DNA of 8,917 nucleotides from Candidatus Taylorbacteria bacterium RIFCSPLOWO2_01_FULL_45_15b (GTDB lineage Bacteria; Patescibacteriota; Minisyncoccia; Phycocordibacterales; 01-FULL-45-15b): assembly GCA_001822655.1 (NCBI GenBank), contig MHRX01000023.1, positions 154-9,070 of the forward strand. Direction: 5' to 3'. Under the pieces are notes generated by a model. It was not told where the DNA came from. It made no database searches and saw only the letters and a program-made list of their open reading frames with translations. Every line of letters starts with the position of its first letter. The stretch's first letter is position 1. Below are positions 1-5,509 of this stretch, one piece after another. The translations under genes were made by a program, and so were the position numbers.

Positions 1-364
1 TAAAAGTGTATATTGTCCCGTCTTCGGAAACATCGTATTTTTCCGCTATATCTCCAATCAGACTCCCTCCGGGGCCAGCGGTCAAAAGGCCTGAATACAC
101 GAGCGCTACGATATCTCTATCGGTGTCGGTTACGGCCAAGAGCGGGTTTGTAAATCGAGGAATACCTATCAATGCTTCTTCGAGTACTCCGCCGTGCGCC
201 GGTATTTCTACTGTAAATCTGTTACTGATTTTCGATAGCAATGAAAATGTTGAAGTGATAATCGCCAATAAGAGCAGAATGAGCAGTATTTTTTCAGTAA
301 GGGAAAAAGAGCCGGTTCGCCGGTCAAGCGCATGAGAATATGGAAGGAAAAATTTCTTTTTCAT
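1..364 (-). CDS. Peptide ABC transporter substrate-binding protein (SBP_bac_5-like), N-terminal part
   Basis: The open frame starts at an ATG at 364 and runs off the left edge after 121 codons, so only the N-terminus is seen. Residues 25-45 are a hydrophobic segment preceded by a basic stretch, fitting an uncleaved membrane anchor; I see no lipobox cysteine. After it come features typical of oligopeptide/dipeptide-binding proteins: a GGVLEEALIG segment, a proline/asparagine turn (RFTNPLL), 'DIVALVYSGL', and 'IAEKYDVSEDGTIYTF', which matches the family pattern 'lA.sw.vs.DG.tytF'. By family knowledge it would capture extracellular peptides for an ABC importer. It follows secG on the same strand after 113 nt, a pairing I recall from Parcubacteria. 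No clear Shine-Dalgarno site precedes the ATG, so it is probably co-transcribed with secG. The family call is strong; the exact ligand is unknown. Confidence 0.85.
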   Translation of the reverse strand, partial: MKKKFFLPYSHALDRRTGSFSLTEKILLILLLLAIITSTFSLLSKISNRFTVEIPAHGGVLEEALIGIPRFTNPLLAVTDTDRDIVALVYSGLLTAGPGGSLIGDIAEKYDVSEDGTIYTF

Positions 365-477
365 AATATAATCGCAGTCAAATTAAAAAGTTCTTTTTGA
401 ATTGAAGAATGTTTTAAGAAATTAAGAGAAAATGCCCAGACAGATAAAAATAAAATACAAATTCAAGAAACGTTGAG

Positions 478-714
478 TTATCGAATGAGAAGGATTGCAA
501 GCGCTGAAGCCGCGAAGAGTATTCCCGCAACAATCGTCCCGATGAATAGGTATTTCTCAAATCCGCGCCGTGTATGGAAACCGGTTCCGAAATTGTTACT
601 TTCTCCAAACGCGCCACCGAGGCCCGTACTTGATTGCTGGAGCATAACGCCCGCAATGACCATGACTGAAAGCACTATCTGTATATAGGGGAGAATAGCT
701 CCGAGAGTTTCCAT
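478..714 (-). CDS. secG: Preprotein translocase subunit SecG
   Basis: A 78-residue protein with the SecG layout: a first membrane helix at about residues 5-23 (ILPYIQIVLSVMVIAGVMLQ), the cytoplasmic glutamine/serine/glycine-rich loop 'LQQSSTGLGGAFG' with 'SNNFGTGFHTRRG', and a second helix at about 50-74. 'LLQ.s..gLgGafGg' is the family hallmark. SecG is a small integral-membrane partner of SecYE that aids SecA-driven protein export. The frame is open upstream to 819, but those residues do not resemble SecG. The ATG at 714 gives the usual length and places an extended -10 box (TGC-TATCCT) 7 nt before the start, so I chose it. No Shine-Dalgarno site is visible. Downstream on the same strand lies the peptide-binding protein gene. 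Confidence 0.9.
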   Translation of the reverse strand: METLGAILPYIQIVLSVMVIAGVMLQQSSTGLGGAFGESNNFGTGFHTRRGFEKYLFIGTIVAGILFAASALAILLIR

Positions 715-721
715 TGCAATA

Positions 722-730
722 AGGATAGCA
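722..730 (-). promoter_or_regulatory. Probable extended -10 promoter of secG
   Basis: Read on the minus strand, TGC followed by TATCCT ends 7 nt before the secG ATG. The box is weak (4 of 6 bases of TATAAT), but the TGN extension and the position match other starts in this window. A run of eight T lies just upstream (744-737), so secG seems to start its own transcript, possibly leaderless. No good -35 box is visible. Confidence 0.4.
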
Positions 731-736
731 TTTGGC

Positions 737-756
737 AAAAAAAATGCAATGCATTG
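737..756 (-). terminator. Possible weak terminator upstream of secG
   Basis: On the minus strand a short stem (AATGC, loop ATT, GCATT) runs directly into a tract of eight T. The stem has only 5 bp, so this is a weak candidate. It would end any minus-strand transcript arriving from 760-990 just before the secG promoter. A second inverted repeat, GGCCAC/GTGGCC (762-767 and 795-800), lies just upstream of it. Confidence 0.3.
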
Positions 757-1086
757 TATAAGGCCACCCACTTTTGCCCCTTGCAGGTATCCCCGTGGCC
801 AAGTACGCCCGATAGGCACCTATAGTCTGGCGTTCTGTATAACCCCTTCATTTTTCTTTATGATTTTTTGTTTTGTCGCGTTTCGGATGACTCAATGTTG
901 CGGAAAGTGCACCAACTATTTTGCCACCTTGACGGCGGTTGAGACAACGGGCAACCCATACTCTGAAAGTTTGGATTAATATATTTGTCAAGACGCAGAC
1001 GGCTGGCGGTTGGGGGGCCGATTGGCGGTTAGTGGATGAGTCAGACAGGTGATTCCAGACATATGGAACCTTAATATTACGTGTCT
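745..1086. other. Non-coding part of the secG/groES divergent spacer
   Basis: I find no convincing gene here on either strand. The open frames lack good starts, family motifs and ribosome sites. Visible structure: an inverted repeat GGCCAC/GTGGCC (762-767 and 795-800), a short palindrome ATAGG-CA-CCTAT near 815, a direct repeat TGGCGGTT at 1004-1011 and 1023-1030 (19-bp period), and a minus-strand TTGACA at 991-986 with no good -10 box at the right distance. I checked for SRP RNA, tmRNA, RNase P RNA, 5S rRNA and tRNA signatures by eye and saw none. A minus-strand small RNA ending at the T-run near 740 is possible but unproven. Confidence 0.4.
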
Positions 1087-1130
1087 CATCCTACAATATA
1101 AAACGCTATAGCGTTTTATATTGTAGGATG
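1087..1130. repeat. Perfect 44-bp palindrome
   Basis: Every base from 1087 to 1108 is complementary to its mirror base from 1130 back to 1109. The left half begins CATCCTACAATATAAAACG and the centre is GCTATAGC. It lies in the divergent spacer about 285 bp before groES. No T-run follows on the plus strand, so it is not a standard intrinsic terminator. It could form a cruciform or, if transcribed, a hairpin of about 20 bp. Its role is unknown; an operator for a dimeric protein, a small mobile-element remnant or a recombination site are all possible. Confidence 0.9.
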
Positions 1131-1189
1131 GCAATGTCCACAATTTTATGTATTTAATGAGACCATATTTTGTCTCTTACGTGTTTTAC

Positions 1190-1224
1190 TCTAGAACAGA
1201 GCAAATTCTAGAACAGAGTAGAAC
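1190..1224. promoter_or_regulatory. TCTAGAACAGAG repeat cluster upstream of groES (possible regulator site)
   Basis: TCTAGAACAGAG occurs exactly twice, at 1190-1201 and 1207-1218, and its TAGAAC core recurs at 1219-1224. The first and second copies also form an inverted repeat TCTAGAA-N9-TTCTAGA (1190-1196 and 1206-1212). The 9-bp spacer recalls the CIRCE operator, but the arm sequence is different. The cluster sits about 70-100 bp upstream of the groES -35 box, an unusual distance for a simple repressor. A binding role is inferred. Confidence 0.45.
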
Positions 1225-1290
1225 TCATTTGTCCTCGGCATCCTTTTACCAAGCCATTTTTTGCCGATTTTAGAATATTGTGTCAAGTGA

Positions 1291-1318
1291 TTGCAAGTTA
1301 GGAATAAACCTTTATAAT
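1291..1318 (+). promoter_or_regulatory. groESL promoter (sigma70-like)
   Basis: A perfect TATAAT (1313-1318) lies 16 bp downstream of TTGCAA (1291-1296), which matches 4 of 6 bases of the -35 consensus. Transcription would start near 1325 and give a 5' leader of about 90 nt to the groES ATG. I see no CIRCE (TTAGCACTC-N9-GAGTGCTAA) over or after this promoter. Confidence 0.6.
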
Positions 1319-1415
1319 TGTCATCGTATAGGTAATCTTGTTTTTCCTCGGCATATTTATAAAGCGGAGTTTTTTATTGCTCTGTCGTGTCGCGGAGGAA
1401 CTTATTAAAAGCATT

Positions 1416-1754
1416 ATGAAAAAAGAAGAAAAAAAATCAATGAAGAATAGCGACACTTCATCAAAAAAAATTCGTCCGCTCGGGGATCGAGTTTTGGTGC
1501 GTCCTGAAACCGCCGCAGAAAAGTCGTCATTTGGAATTATTATTCCGGGCACCGTATCAAAGGAGAAACCCGAACAGGGTGTTGTTGTATCGGTCGGTGA
1601 AGGAAAATATGATGAAAATGGTAAGCTCATTCCGGTGCGAGTGAGGGCCGGCGACACAGTTCTCTTTTCCAAATACGGCTACGATGAAGTGAAGATAGAT
1701 GATGTCGAGTATTTTATTATCAGAGAAGATAATATATTAGCAGTAATCAAATAG
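1416..1754 (+). CDS. groES: Co-chaperonin GroES (Hsp10)
   Basis: A 112-residue GroES. The family core starts at about residue 18 with KIRPLGDRVLVRPE, followed by the mobile loop that binds GroEL (SSFGIIIPGTVSKEKPEQG, about 38-56), the 'VVVSVGEGKYDENGK' strand-turn and the ending 'GYDEVKIDDVEYFIIREDNILAVIK'. It caps the GroEL ring as a heptamer so that trapped proteins can fold. The usual length is about 95 residues; the extra residues are a lysine-rich leader. The start is uncertain: ATG 1416 and ATG 1440 (104 residues) are both possible. The only strong GGAGG (1394-1398) is 17 nt before 1416, too far to decide, and an upstream TTG at 1338 would add an unrelated hydrophobic stretch. It is first in the operon, 90 nt before groEL. 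Confidence 0.93.
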   Translation: MKKEEKKSMKNSDTSSKKIRPLGDRVLVRPETAAEKSSFGIIIPGTVSKEKPEQGVVVSVGEGKYDENGKLIPVRVRAGDTVLFSKYGYDEVKIDDVEYFIIREDNILAVIK

Positions 1755-1776
1755 TTCATAAGTTTTTAAGTTTGTT

Positions 1777-1812
1777 AGTTTAAAAGTCTTGAGGATTTTT
1801 AACTTTTGAACT
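1777..1812 (+). other. Inter-cistronic hairpin between groES and groEL
   Basis: AGTTTAAAAGT (1777-1787) pairs with ACTTTTGAACT (1802-1812) with one G-U pair, leaving a 14-nt loop that contains GAGG. Just after it, TAACTAATCAAC occurs twice (1816-1827 and 1832-1843), up to the base before the groEL ATG. No normal Shine-Dalgarno site precedes groEL. The stem is all but GC-free, so a role in mRNA processing or translation is only a suggestion. Confidence 0.4.
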
Positions 1813-1844
1813 TATTAACTAATCAACTTTCTAACTAATCAACC

Positions 1845-3503
1845 ATGTCCAAATTAATACTCTATGGCGATGACGCCAGAAAATCACTAAAAAAAGGAAT
1901 CGATGCCGTAGCAGATGCGGTAAAGATCACACTCGGCCCTCGCGGTCGAAATGTGGTGTTTGATAAGGGTTATGGAGCTCCAACAATAACGAATGACGGT
2001 GTCTCAATAGCGAAGGAAATATCTCTCAAAGATAAGTTTGAGAATATGGGCGCGGAGATCGTGAAGGAAGTTGCTTCAAAAACCAATGATTTTGCGGGAG
2101 ATGGGACGACCACTGCGGTGGTTTTGACGCAAGCAATCATCACCGAAGGACTTCGGCGTACTGCGATGGGCGCGAATGGCACACTTGTCCGCCAGGGTAT
2201 TGATAAAGCGATGCAGGACGTTGTCGGAGAACTTCGCGCTATGGCAAAAGAGATAAAGTCGAAGGACGAGATAAAACAAGTCGCCACAATATCTGCAGAG
2301 TCCGAAGAAATGGGAAAGATAATCGCGGAGACAATAGACAAAGTCGGCAAGGACGGTGTTGTTACTGTCGAAGAATCCCAGTCATTTGGCGTCGAGTCGG
2401 AAGTTGTGGAGGGTCTTGAATTTGATAAAGGTTATGTTTCTCCGTATATGATTACGAATGGAGAGAGGATGGAGGCGGAGTACAAAGATCCGGTTATTTT
2501 GATCACCGATAAGAAAATTTCGACGATTAAAGAAATTTTGCCGATTCTTGAACAACTCGCACAAAGCGGCAAAAAAGAAGTCGTAATTATCGCAGAAGAT
2601 GTTGATGGTGAAGCGCTGACTACATTTGTCTTGAATAAAATTCGCGGTTCGTTCAATGTGCTTGCGGTAAAAGCTCCGGGCTACGGTGATAGGAAAAAAG
2701 AAATGCTCCAAGATATTGCCGTTACTGTTGGCGCGAAGGTAATTTCCGAGGAGCTTGGAATAAAGCTAGAGAATGCCGATCTTTCTATGCTTGGAAAGGC
2801 AAATCGAGTTATCGCAAAAAAAGACAGTACGGTAATTGTCGGCGGGAAGGGTAAAAAATCGGAAATCGAGGCGCGACTCACATCACTCCGAAAACAGAAG
2901 GAAACGATTGATTCAAAATATGATGTTGAAAAACTTGAAGAGAGAATTGCAAAATTGGCCGGTGGGGTCGCCGTGATCCGTGTCGGAGCTGCGACGGAAA
3001 CTGAAATGAAATATTTGAAACTAAAAATTGAAGATGCGGTAAACGCGACGAAGGCTGCGATTGAAGAAGGAATTGTGCCGGGAGGCGGGACTGCACTCGT
3101 AAAAGCGGCGAACAAAGTCGGCGAAAAGTTTATGTCCTCCGAGGCCTACAAACAAGCAGAGAAGGGAGTAAATTCAGAGTTTGCCATCGGTTACAATGTT
3201 CTCATAAATGCACTTTATTCACCGTTAAAGCAGATTGCCATGAATTCCGGTAAAGATGATGGTTCAGTGATTGTTGAGAAAGTAAAAAATGCAAAAGGTA
3301 ATCAGGGATATGACGCGAAGAACGGACTTTTTGTTGATATGCTCGAGGCAGGAATCGTTGATCCTGTAAAAGTGACACGAAGCGCGGTGCAAAATGCCGC
3401 ATCAGCTGCAGCAATTTTACTCACAACCGAGGTTGCTGTCGCAGAAGAACCCAAAGAAGAAAAACCAATGGGAGGAAGCGCTCCGGGAATGGGAGATTAC
3501 TAG
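1845..3503 (+). CDS. groEL: Chaperonin GroEL (Hsp60)
   Basis: A full-length 552-residue GroEL, starting at the only sensible ATG (MSKLILYGDDARKSL). Equatorial nucleotide-site motifs are present: LGPRGRNVV (30-38), ITNDGVSIAKEI (48-59) and GDGTTT (85-90), with D86 in the position of the ATP-hydrolysis aspartate region. The hinge and apical part follows (KVGKDGVVTVEES 166-178; apical domain about 190-370). D397 in IEDAVNATKAA matches the catalytic aspartate of E. coli GroEL, and the cpn60 signature AAIEEGIVPGGG is at 404-415. It forms the cytoplasmic ring that folds proteins with GroES. The tail has only MGGSAPGMGDY in place of a long GGM repeat. It is preceded by AT-rich repeats instead of a Shine-Dalgarno site. 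No frameshift or missing key residue. Confidence 0.98.
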   Translation: MSKLILYGDDARKSLKKGIDAVADAVKITLGPRGRNVVFDKGYGAPTITNDGVSIAKEISLKDKFENMGAEIVKEVASKTNDFAGDGTTTAVVLTQAIITEGLRRTAMGANGTLVRQGIDKAMQDVVGELRAMAKEIKSKDEIKQVATISAESEEMGKIIAETIDKVGKDGVVTVEESQSFGVESEVVEGLEFDKGYVSPYMITNGERMEAEYKDPVILITDKKISTIKEILPILEQLAQSGKKEVVIIAEDVDGEALTTFVLNKIRGSFNVLAVKAPGYGDRKKEMLQDIAVTVGAKVISEELGIKLENADLSMLGKANRVIAKKDSTVIVGGKGKKSEIEARLTSLRKQKETIDSKYDVEKLEERIAKLAGGVAVIRVGAATETEMKYLKLKIEDAVNATKAAIEEGIVPGGGTALVKAANKVGEKFMSSEAYKQAEKGVNSEFAIGYNVLINALYSPLKQIAMNSGKDDGSVIVEKVKNAKGNQGYDAKNGLFVDMLEAGIVDPVKVTRSAVQNAASAAAILLTTEVAVAEEPKEEKPMGGSAPGMGDY

Positions 3504-3518
3504 AATAGTATGTAGTAT

Positions 3519-3547
3519 CCGCCCGGATGAATCCATTCGGACGGGTT
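3519..3547 (+). terminator. Possible first terminator after groEL
   Basis: CCGCCCG (3519-3525) pairs with CGGACGG (3538-3544) with one mismatch and a 12-nt loop, followed by GTTTGG. The T-tract is short. It may assist the much stronger hairpin at 3578-3617. Confidence 0.4.
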
Positions 3548-3577
3548 TGGTATTTAGTATTTAGTATGAGGGAGGGA

Positions 3578-3617
3578 AGAAAACCACCGCGGCGAAGCCG
3601 CGGTGGTTTTCTCTTTT
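3578..3617 (+). terminator. Strong intrinsic terminator of groESL
   Basis: GAAAACCACCGCGGC (3579-3593) is perfectly complementary to 3597-3611 around a GAA loop, with a further A-T pair at 3578/3612, and the stem runs into CTCTTTT. The GC-rich stem with A-rich 5' and T-rich 3' edges fits a rho-independent terminator that could work in both directions. It separates the chaperonin operon from the next gene. Confidence 0.88.
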
Positions 3618-3624
3618 ACAAATA

Positions 3625-3633
3625 TGCTATGCT
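3625..3633 (+). promoter_or_regulatory. Extended -10 promoter of the zinc-ribbon gene
   Basis: TGC-TATGCT ends exactly 6 nt before the ATG at 3640, so the predicted transcript start coincides with the start codon (leaderless mRNA). No convincing -35 box is visible; its place is taken by the terminator stem. Confidence 0.45.
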
Positions 3634-3639
3634 GTAAAA

Positions 3640-3828
3640 ATGATTTTGTACCAATGCGATAACTGCGAGAAAAGTATCAAAGATCGCGACGAAATGATAT
3701 CAATCTACAAAGGCAATTACGCCGCTTCCATTTTTTTGTGTGAGCAATGCGCGAAACCAGTGTCGTCATTTCTAAAAAAGAAGAAATTATTGAAGGATAG
3801 GAAGAATGAAAAAGCAGGGAAGAGATAA
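3640..3828 (+). CDS. Small zinc-ribbon protein of unknown function
   Basis: A 62-residue protein. C6-x2-C9 (CDNC) near the N-terminus and C34-x2-C37 (CEQC) form a plausible four-cysteine zinc site separated by 24 residues, a treble-clef or zinc-ribbon-like spacing. After residue 45 the tail is strongly basic (KKKKLLKDRKNEKAGKR), which could bind nucleic acid. I recognise no named family. The ATG at 3640 begins just before the first knuckle and has no Shine-Dalgarno site, but lies 6 nt behind an extended -10 box. It stands between the groESL terminator and the hicB promoter, so it is probably a single-gene unit. A real gene is likely because the cysteine pattern is unlikely by chance in so short a frame; its function is unknown. 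Confidence 0.7.
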   Translation: MILYQCDNCEKSIKDRDEMISIYKGNYAASIFLCEQCAKPVSSFLKKKKLLKDRKNEKAGKR

Positions 3829-3858
3829 TGTGAAATGAATGTACAATGAATCAAAAAA

Positions 3859-3867
3859 TGCTAATAT
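3859..3867 (+). promoter_or_regulatory. Extended -10 promoter of hicBA
   Basis: TGC-TAATAT ends exactly 6 nt before the hicB ATG at 3874. This is the same TGCTA start and spacing as at the zinc-ribbon gene and again predicts a leaderless transcript. There is no Shine-Dalgarno site before hicB. Confidence 0.5.
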
Positions 3868-3873
3868 TTCCAT

Positions 3874-4101
3874 ATGAAGAAAATCATTCAATTTCAAATT
3901 ATTAAAGGTGAGAAATACTACGTCGCACAGGGAATTGATCTGCCAATCGTGACGCAAGCCAAGACTTTAGACGAACTTGCTAAAAACATCAATGAGGCAA
4001 CCGAGCTCCATCTCCGCGGTGAAAATCTTTCTGAATTAGGATTTTCAAAATCGCCCTCTTTACTAGTAAATTTTGAATTGCCAACAACCGTCAATGCCTA
4101 A
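3874..4101 (+). CDS. hicB: HicB-family antitoxin (single-domain)
   Basis: A 75-residue protein with the partial RNase-H-like HicB fold: a first strand pair (IIQFQIIKGEKYYVAQGIDLP), 'IVTQAKTLDELAKNINEATELHL' matching the family pattern 'v.t.G.TleEal.ni.eAi.l', then a short acidic helix and a last strand (LLVNFELP). HicB binds and neutralises the HicA mRNA interferase. Many HicB proteins add a C-terminal ribbon-helix-helix or helix-turn-helix domain that represses the operon; here the protein stops after the core, so DNA-binding autoregulation is probably missing. The gene order is antitoxin first, and its last 8 bp overlap the start of hicA. The call rests on fold pattern plus the adjacent HicA. 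Confidence 0.82.
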   Translation: MKKIIQFQIIKGEKYYVAQGIDLPIVTQAKTLDELAKNINEATELHLRGENLSELGFSKSPSLLVNFELPTTVNA

Positions 4102-4339
4102 ATTGCGACGTCTTTCGGGCAAACAGGTTGTGAAAGTATTTGAGAAATTTGGTTTTGATATCGTGGCGCAAAAAGGAAGTCATATAAAACTGCGAAGAGT
4201 AGTTTCGTCAACTGTTTACCAGACTATAACAATTTCGAATCACAGTGAATTAGATCGCGGAACTTCAAAAGCAATTTTCAACCAAGCGTTGCGCTACATA
4301 CCTGATCAAGAATTACGAAAAGAATTTTATACAAAATGA
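4094..4339 (+). CDS. hicA: HicA-family mRNA interferase toxin
   Basis: An 81-residue protein with the YcfA/HicA pattern: 'KLRRLSGKQVVKVFEKFGFDIVAQKGSHIKLRR', where H30 in GSH is the catalytic histidine of this dsRNA-binding-like RNase, followed by 'TITISNHSELDRGTSKAIFNQA', the usual 'vpvP.H.eL..GTl..IlkqagI' segment. HicA cleaves mRNA without the ribosome when HicB is lost. I use the ATG at 4094, giving MPKLRR; the upstream ATG at 4073 would add seven unrelated residues. It overlaps hicB by 8 bp and the next gene by 4 bp (ATGA). The usual proline before the second histidine is replaced by serine (SNH). It is longer than minimal HicA proteins (about 60 residues) by a basic C-terminal helix. 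Confidence 0.9.
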   Translation: MPKLRRLSGKQVVKVFEKFGFDIVAQKGSHIKLRRVVSSTVYQTITISNHSELDRGTSKAIFNQALRYIPDQELRKEFYTK

Positions 4340-5397
4340 ATCCTGTAGAAGAAATACAAAATCGATCGATCGAATTGAATCCACCTTTTTTAAAGGGGCA
4401 GATTCCTCTTTGGCTCGGGGCGCTTATTATCGGGGTGACGACTGCAGTGGCGGGAATTTTCCTAGGTGTGGTTGCACTGACAAATTTCGATCAGATTGTC
4501 CCTGTATTTGTTCAGCCGAAAAATGAATACGCTGGATGGAAAACGTATCGGAATGAAGAACATAGGTTTGAGTTTAAATACTCTTCGACTTGGAATGAAA
4601 TAATTGAATTGGAGGCAGCTCAAAATGATTATCTTCCAGCCGGAAGAACTTTTGTCGCTATATACTCCGGTGACAAGCGACAGGATTTTGATGCGCGTAT
4701 TGATGTATATTCAGATTCGCTACAAAATGTGATTAAGGAAAATCGTTTTATTCGAGACTTATCAGACGTGGAAAATGAAGTAATAAACGGTTTACTCTGG
4801 ACTCGTATTGGTTCAGAAGACTATTTGATTGAACGTATCGGCCTTACCTTTCATGTGACAGGTGAAGCTACTTTTTTGTCACCGATCCTTGCAACTTTTA
4901 GATTTCTCGATTTATCTATTGCATCGCCAGTTAAAAAAAACGAGACAGATACGTTATCAGCACCCACTTCATCAAATAGGATTCAGAATAGTTACGACAT
5001 TACATTGGAAGTTGATGCGTCTTTTTCTATTGCCACTCTCAATATTTATCATGACGGTCGGGTGTTTTACAGAGCGAAACAAGATGGGGAAAGCGAGTCT
5101 ACTGCATCAAAAACCTTGGCGATAACCGATATCGTATCACTTGCAAAACTTGTGGACGAAGTCAATTTTTTCAAAATGCAGAGCCCTGTGCTGGATAAAA
5201 GTGCCCCTTTTCGATCAGGGGGATCTTCATATAGGATTACTGTCAGAACACTTCCTTCAACAAATACAGAATCAGTTAAATACGAAGATAGTCATAAGGT
5301 TGGTTGTTATGAATTTAATTGTGAACAAAGTTTCGAAAGATTAAAAAAGAAGATCTCAGAATTATGGGGTCGAGAGATTTTAGAGGCTGGAGAGTAG
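4336..5397 (+). CDS. Single-pass membrane-anchored protein of unknown function, coupled to hicBA
   Basis: A 353-residue protein. Residues 1-23 are polar, about 24-49 are a strong membrane helix (PLWLGALIIGVTTAVAGIFL), and the rest should lie outside the membrane. Residues 68-88 (WKTYRNEEHRFEFKYSSTW) match a pattern common in CPR surface proteins, 'W..Y.n..ygFsfkYP..W', a PsbP-like start. A linker of Ser/Thr/Asn (197-218) leads to a second domain (about 219-346) with 'LNIYHDGRVFY' and a late Cys pair (C324, C329), loosely like small beta-rich domains such as DUF6438; that likeness is weak. The ATG overlaps the hicA TGA (ATGA), so the gene is probably translated with hicBA. Whether it works with the toxin-antitoxin or is only a passenger is unknown. 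Confidence 0.8.
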   Translation: MNPVEEIQNRSIELNPPFLKGQIPLWLGALIIGVTTAVAGIFLGVVALTNFDQIVPVFVQPKNEYAGWKTYRNEEHRFEFKYSSTWNEIIELEAAQNDYLPAGRTFVAIYSGDKRQDFDARIDVYSDSLQNVIKENRFIRDLSDVENEVINGLLWTRIGSEDYLIERIGLTFHVTGEATFLSPILATFRFLDLSIASPVKKNETDTLSAPTSSNRIQNSYDITLEVDASFSIATLNIYHDGRVFYRAKQDGESESTASKTLAITDIVSLAKLVDEVNFFKMQSPVLDKSAPFRSGGSSYRITVRTLPSTNTESVKYEDSHKVGCYEFNCEQSFERLKKKISELWGREILEAGE

Positions 5398-5417
5398 TTC
5401 AGTCTTGTCGAGGCGAA

Positions 5418-5432
5418 GGAAGTCAGACTTCC
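5418..5432 (+). other. Short hairpin after the membrane-protein gene
   Basis: GGAAGT-CAG-ACTTCC makes a 6-bp stem 20 bp after the stop codon at 5397. There is no T-run, so it is at best a weak transcript end. The rest of 5433-5509 shows nothing recognisable. Confidence 0.3.
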
Positions 5433-5509
5433 CACTAAAATATGGCTAAAGTAAAAGGGAATACATGAGGCTTAGTAAATTGTTGGGTGTTGAGTATTTA
5501 AAGGAAAAT

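Noticed and set aside
715..819. 35-codon upstream extension of secG
   Set aside because: The added residues do not resemble SecG and cover the predicted terminator and promoter.
848..979. Minus-strand frame ending in a Lys/His-rich tail, ribosomal-protein-like at first sight
   Set aside because: No ATG or GTG start at a sensible place, no ribosome site and no match to a ribosomal protein I know; the tail is explained by an A-rich stretch.
1159..1176. GAGAC-N8-GTCTC hairpin in the groES upstream spacer
   Set aside because: Only a 5-bp stem with no T-run or link to a promoter; not distinguishable from chance.
1077..1184. TTACGTGT at 1077-1084 and again at 1177-1184, exactly 100 bp apart, as a target-site duplication around the palindrome
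   Set aside because: The palindrome is not centred between the copies, no terminal inverted repeats adjoin them, and an 8-bp match in a region this size is expected by chance fairly often.
1131..1415. CIRCE operator for HrcA control of groESL
   Set aside because: No TTAGCACTC or GAGTGCTAA-like arms were found near the promoter; only the unrelated TCTAGAA repeats.
2681..3115. 144-residue minus-strand open frame
   Set aside because: It lies wholly within groEL; serine/phenylalanine-rich composition is typical of an antisense shadow of a conserved gene.
4337..4339. TGA read as glycine (Gracilibacteria/Absconditabacteria code)
   Set aside because: hicA has normal length ending at this TGA, readthrough meets another stop within a few codons, and the long groEL frame has no internal TGA.
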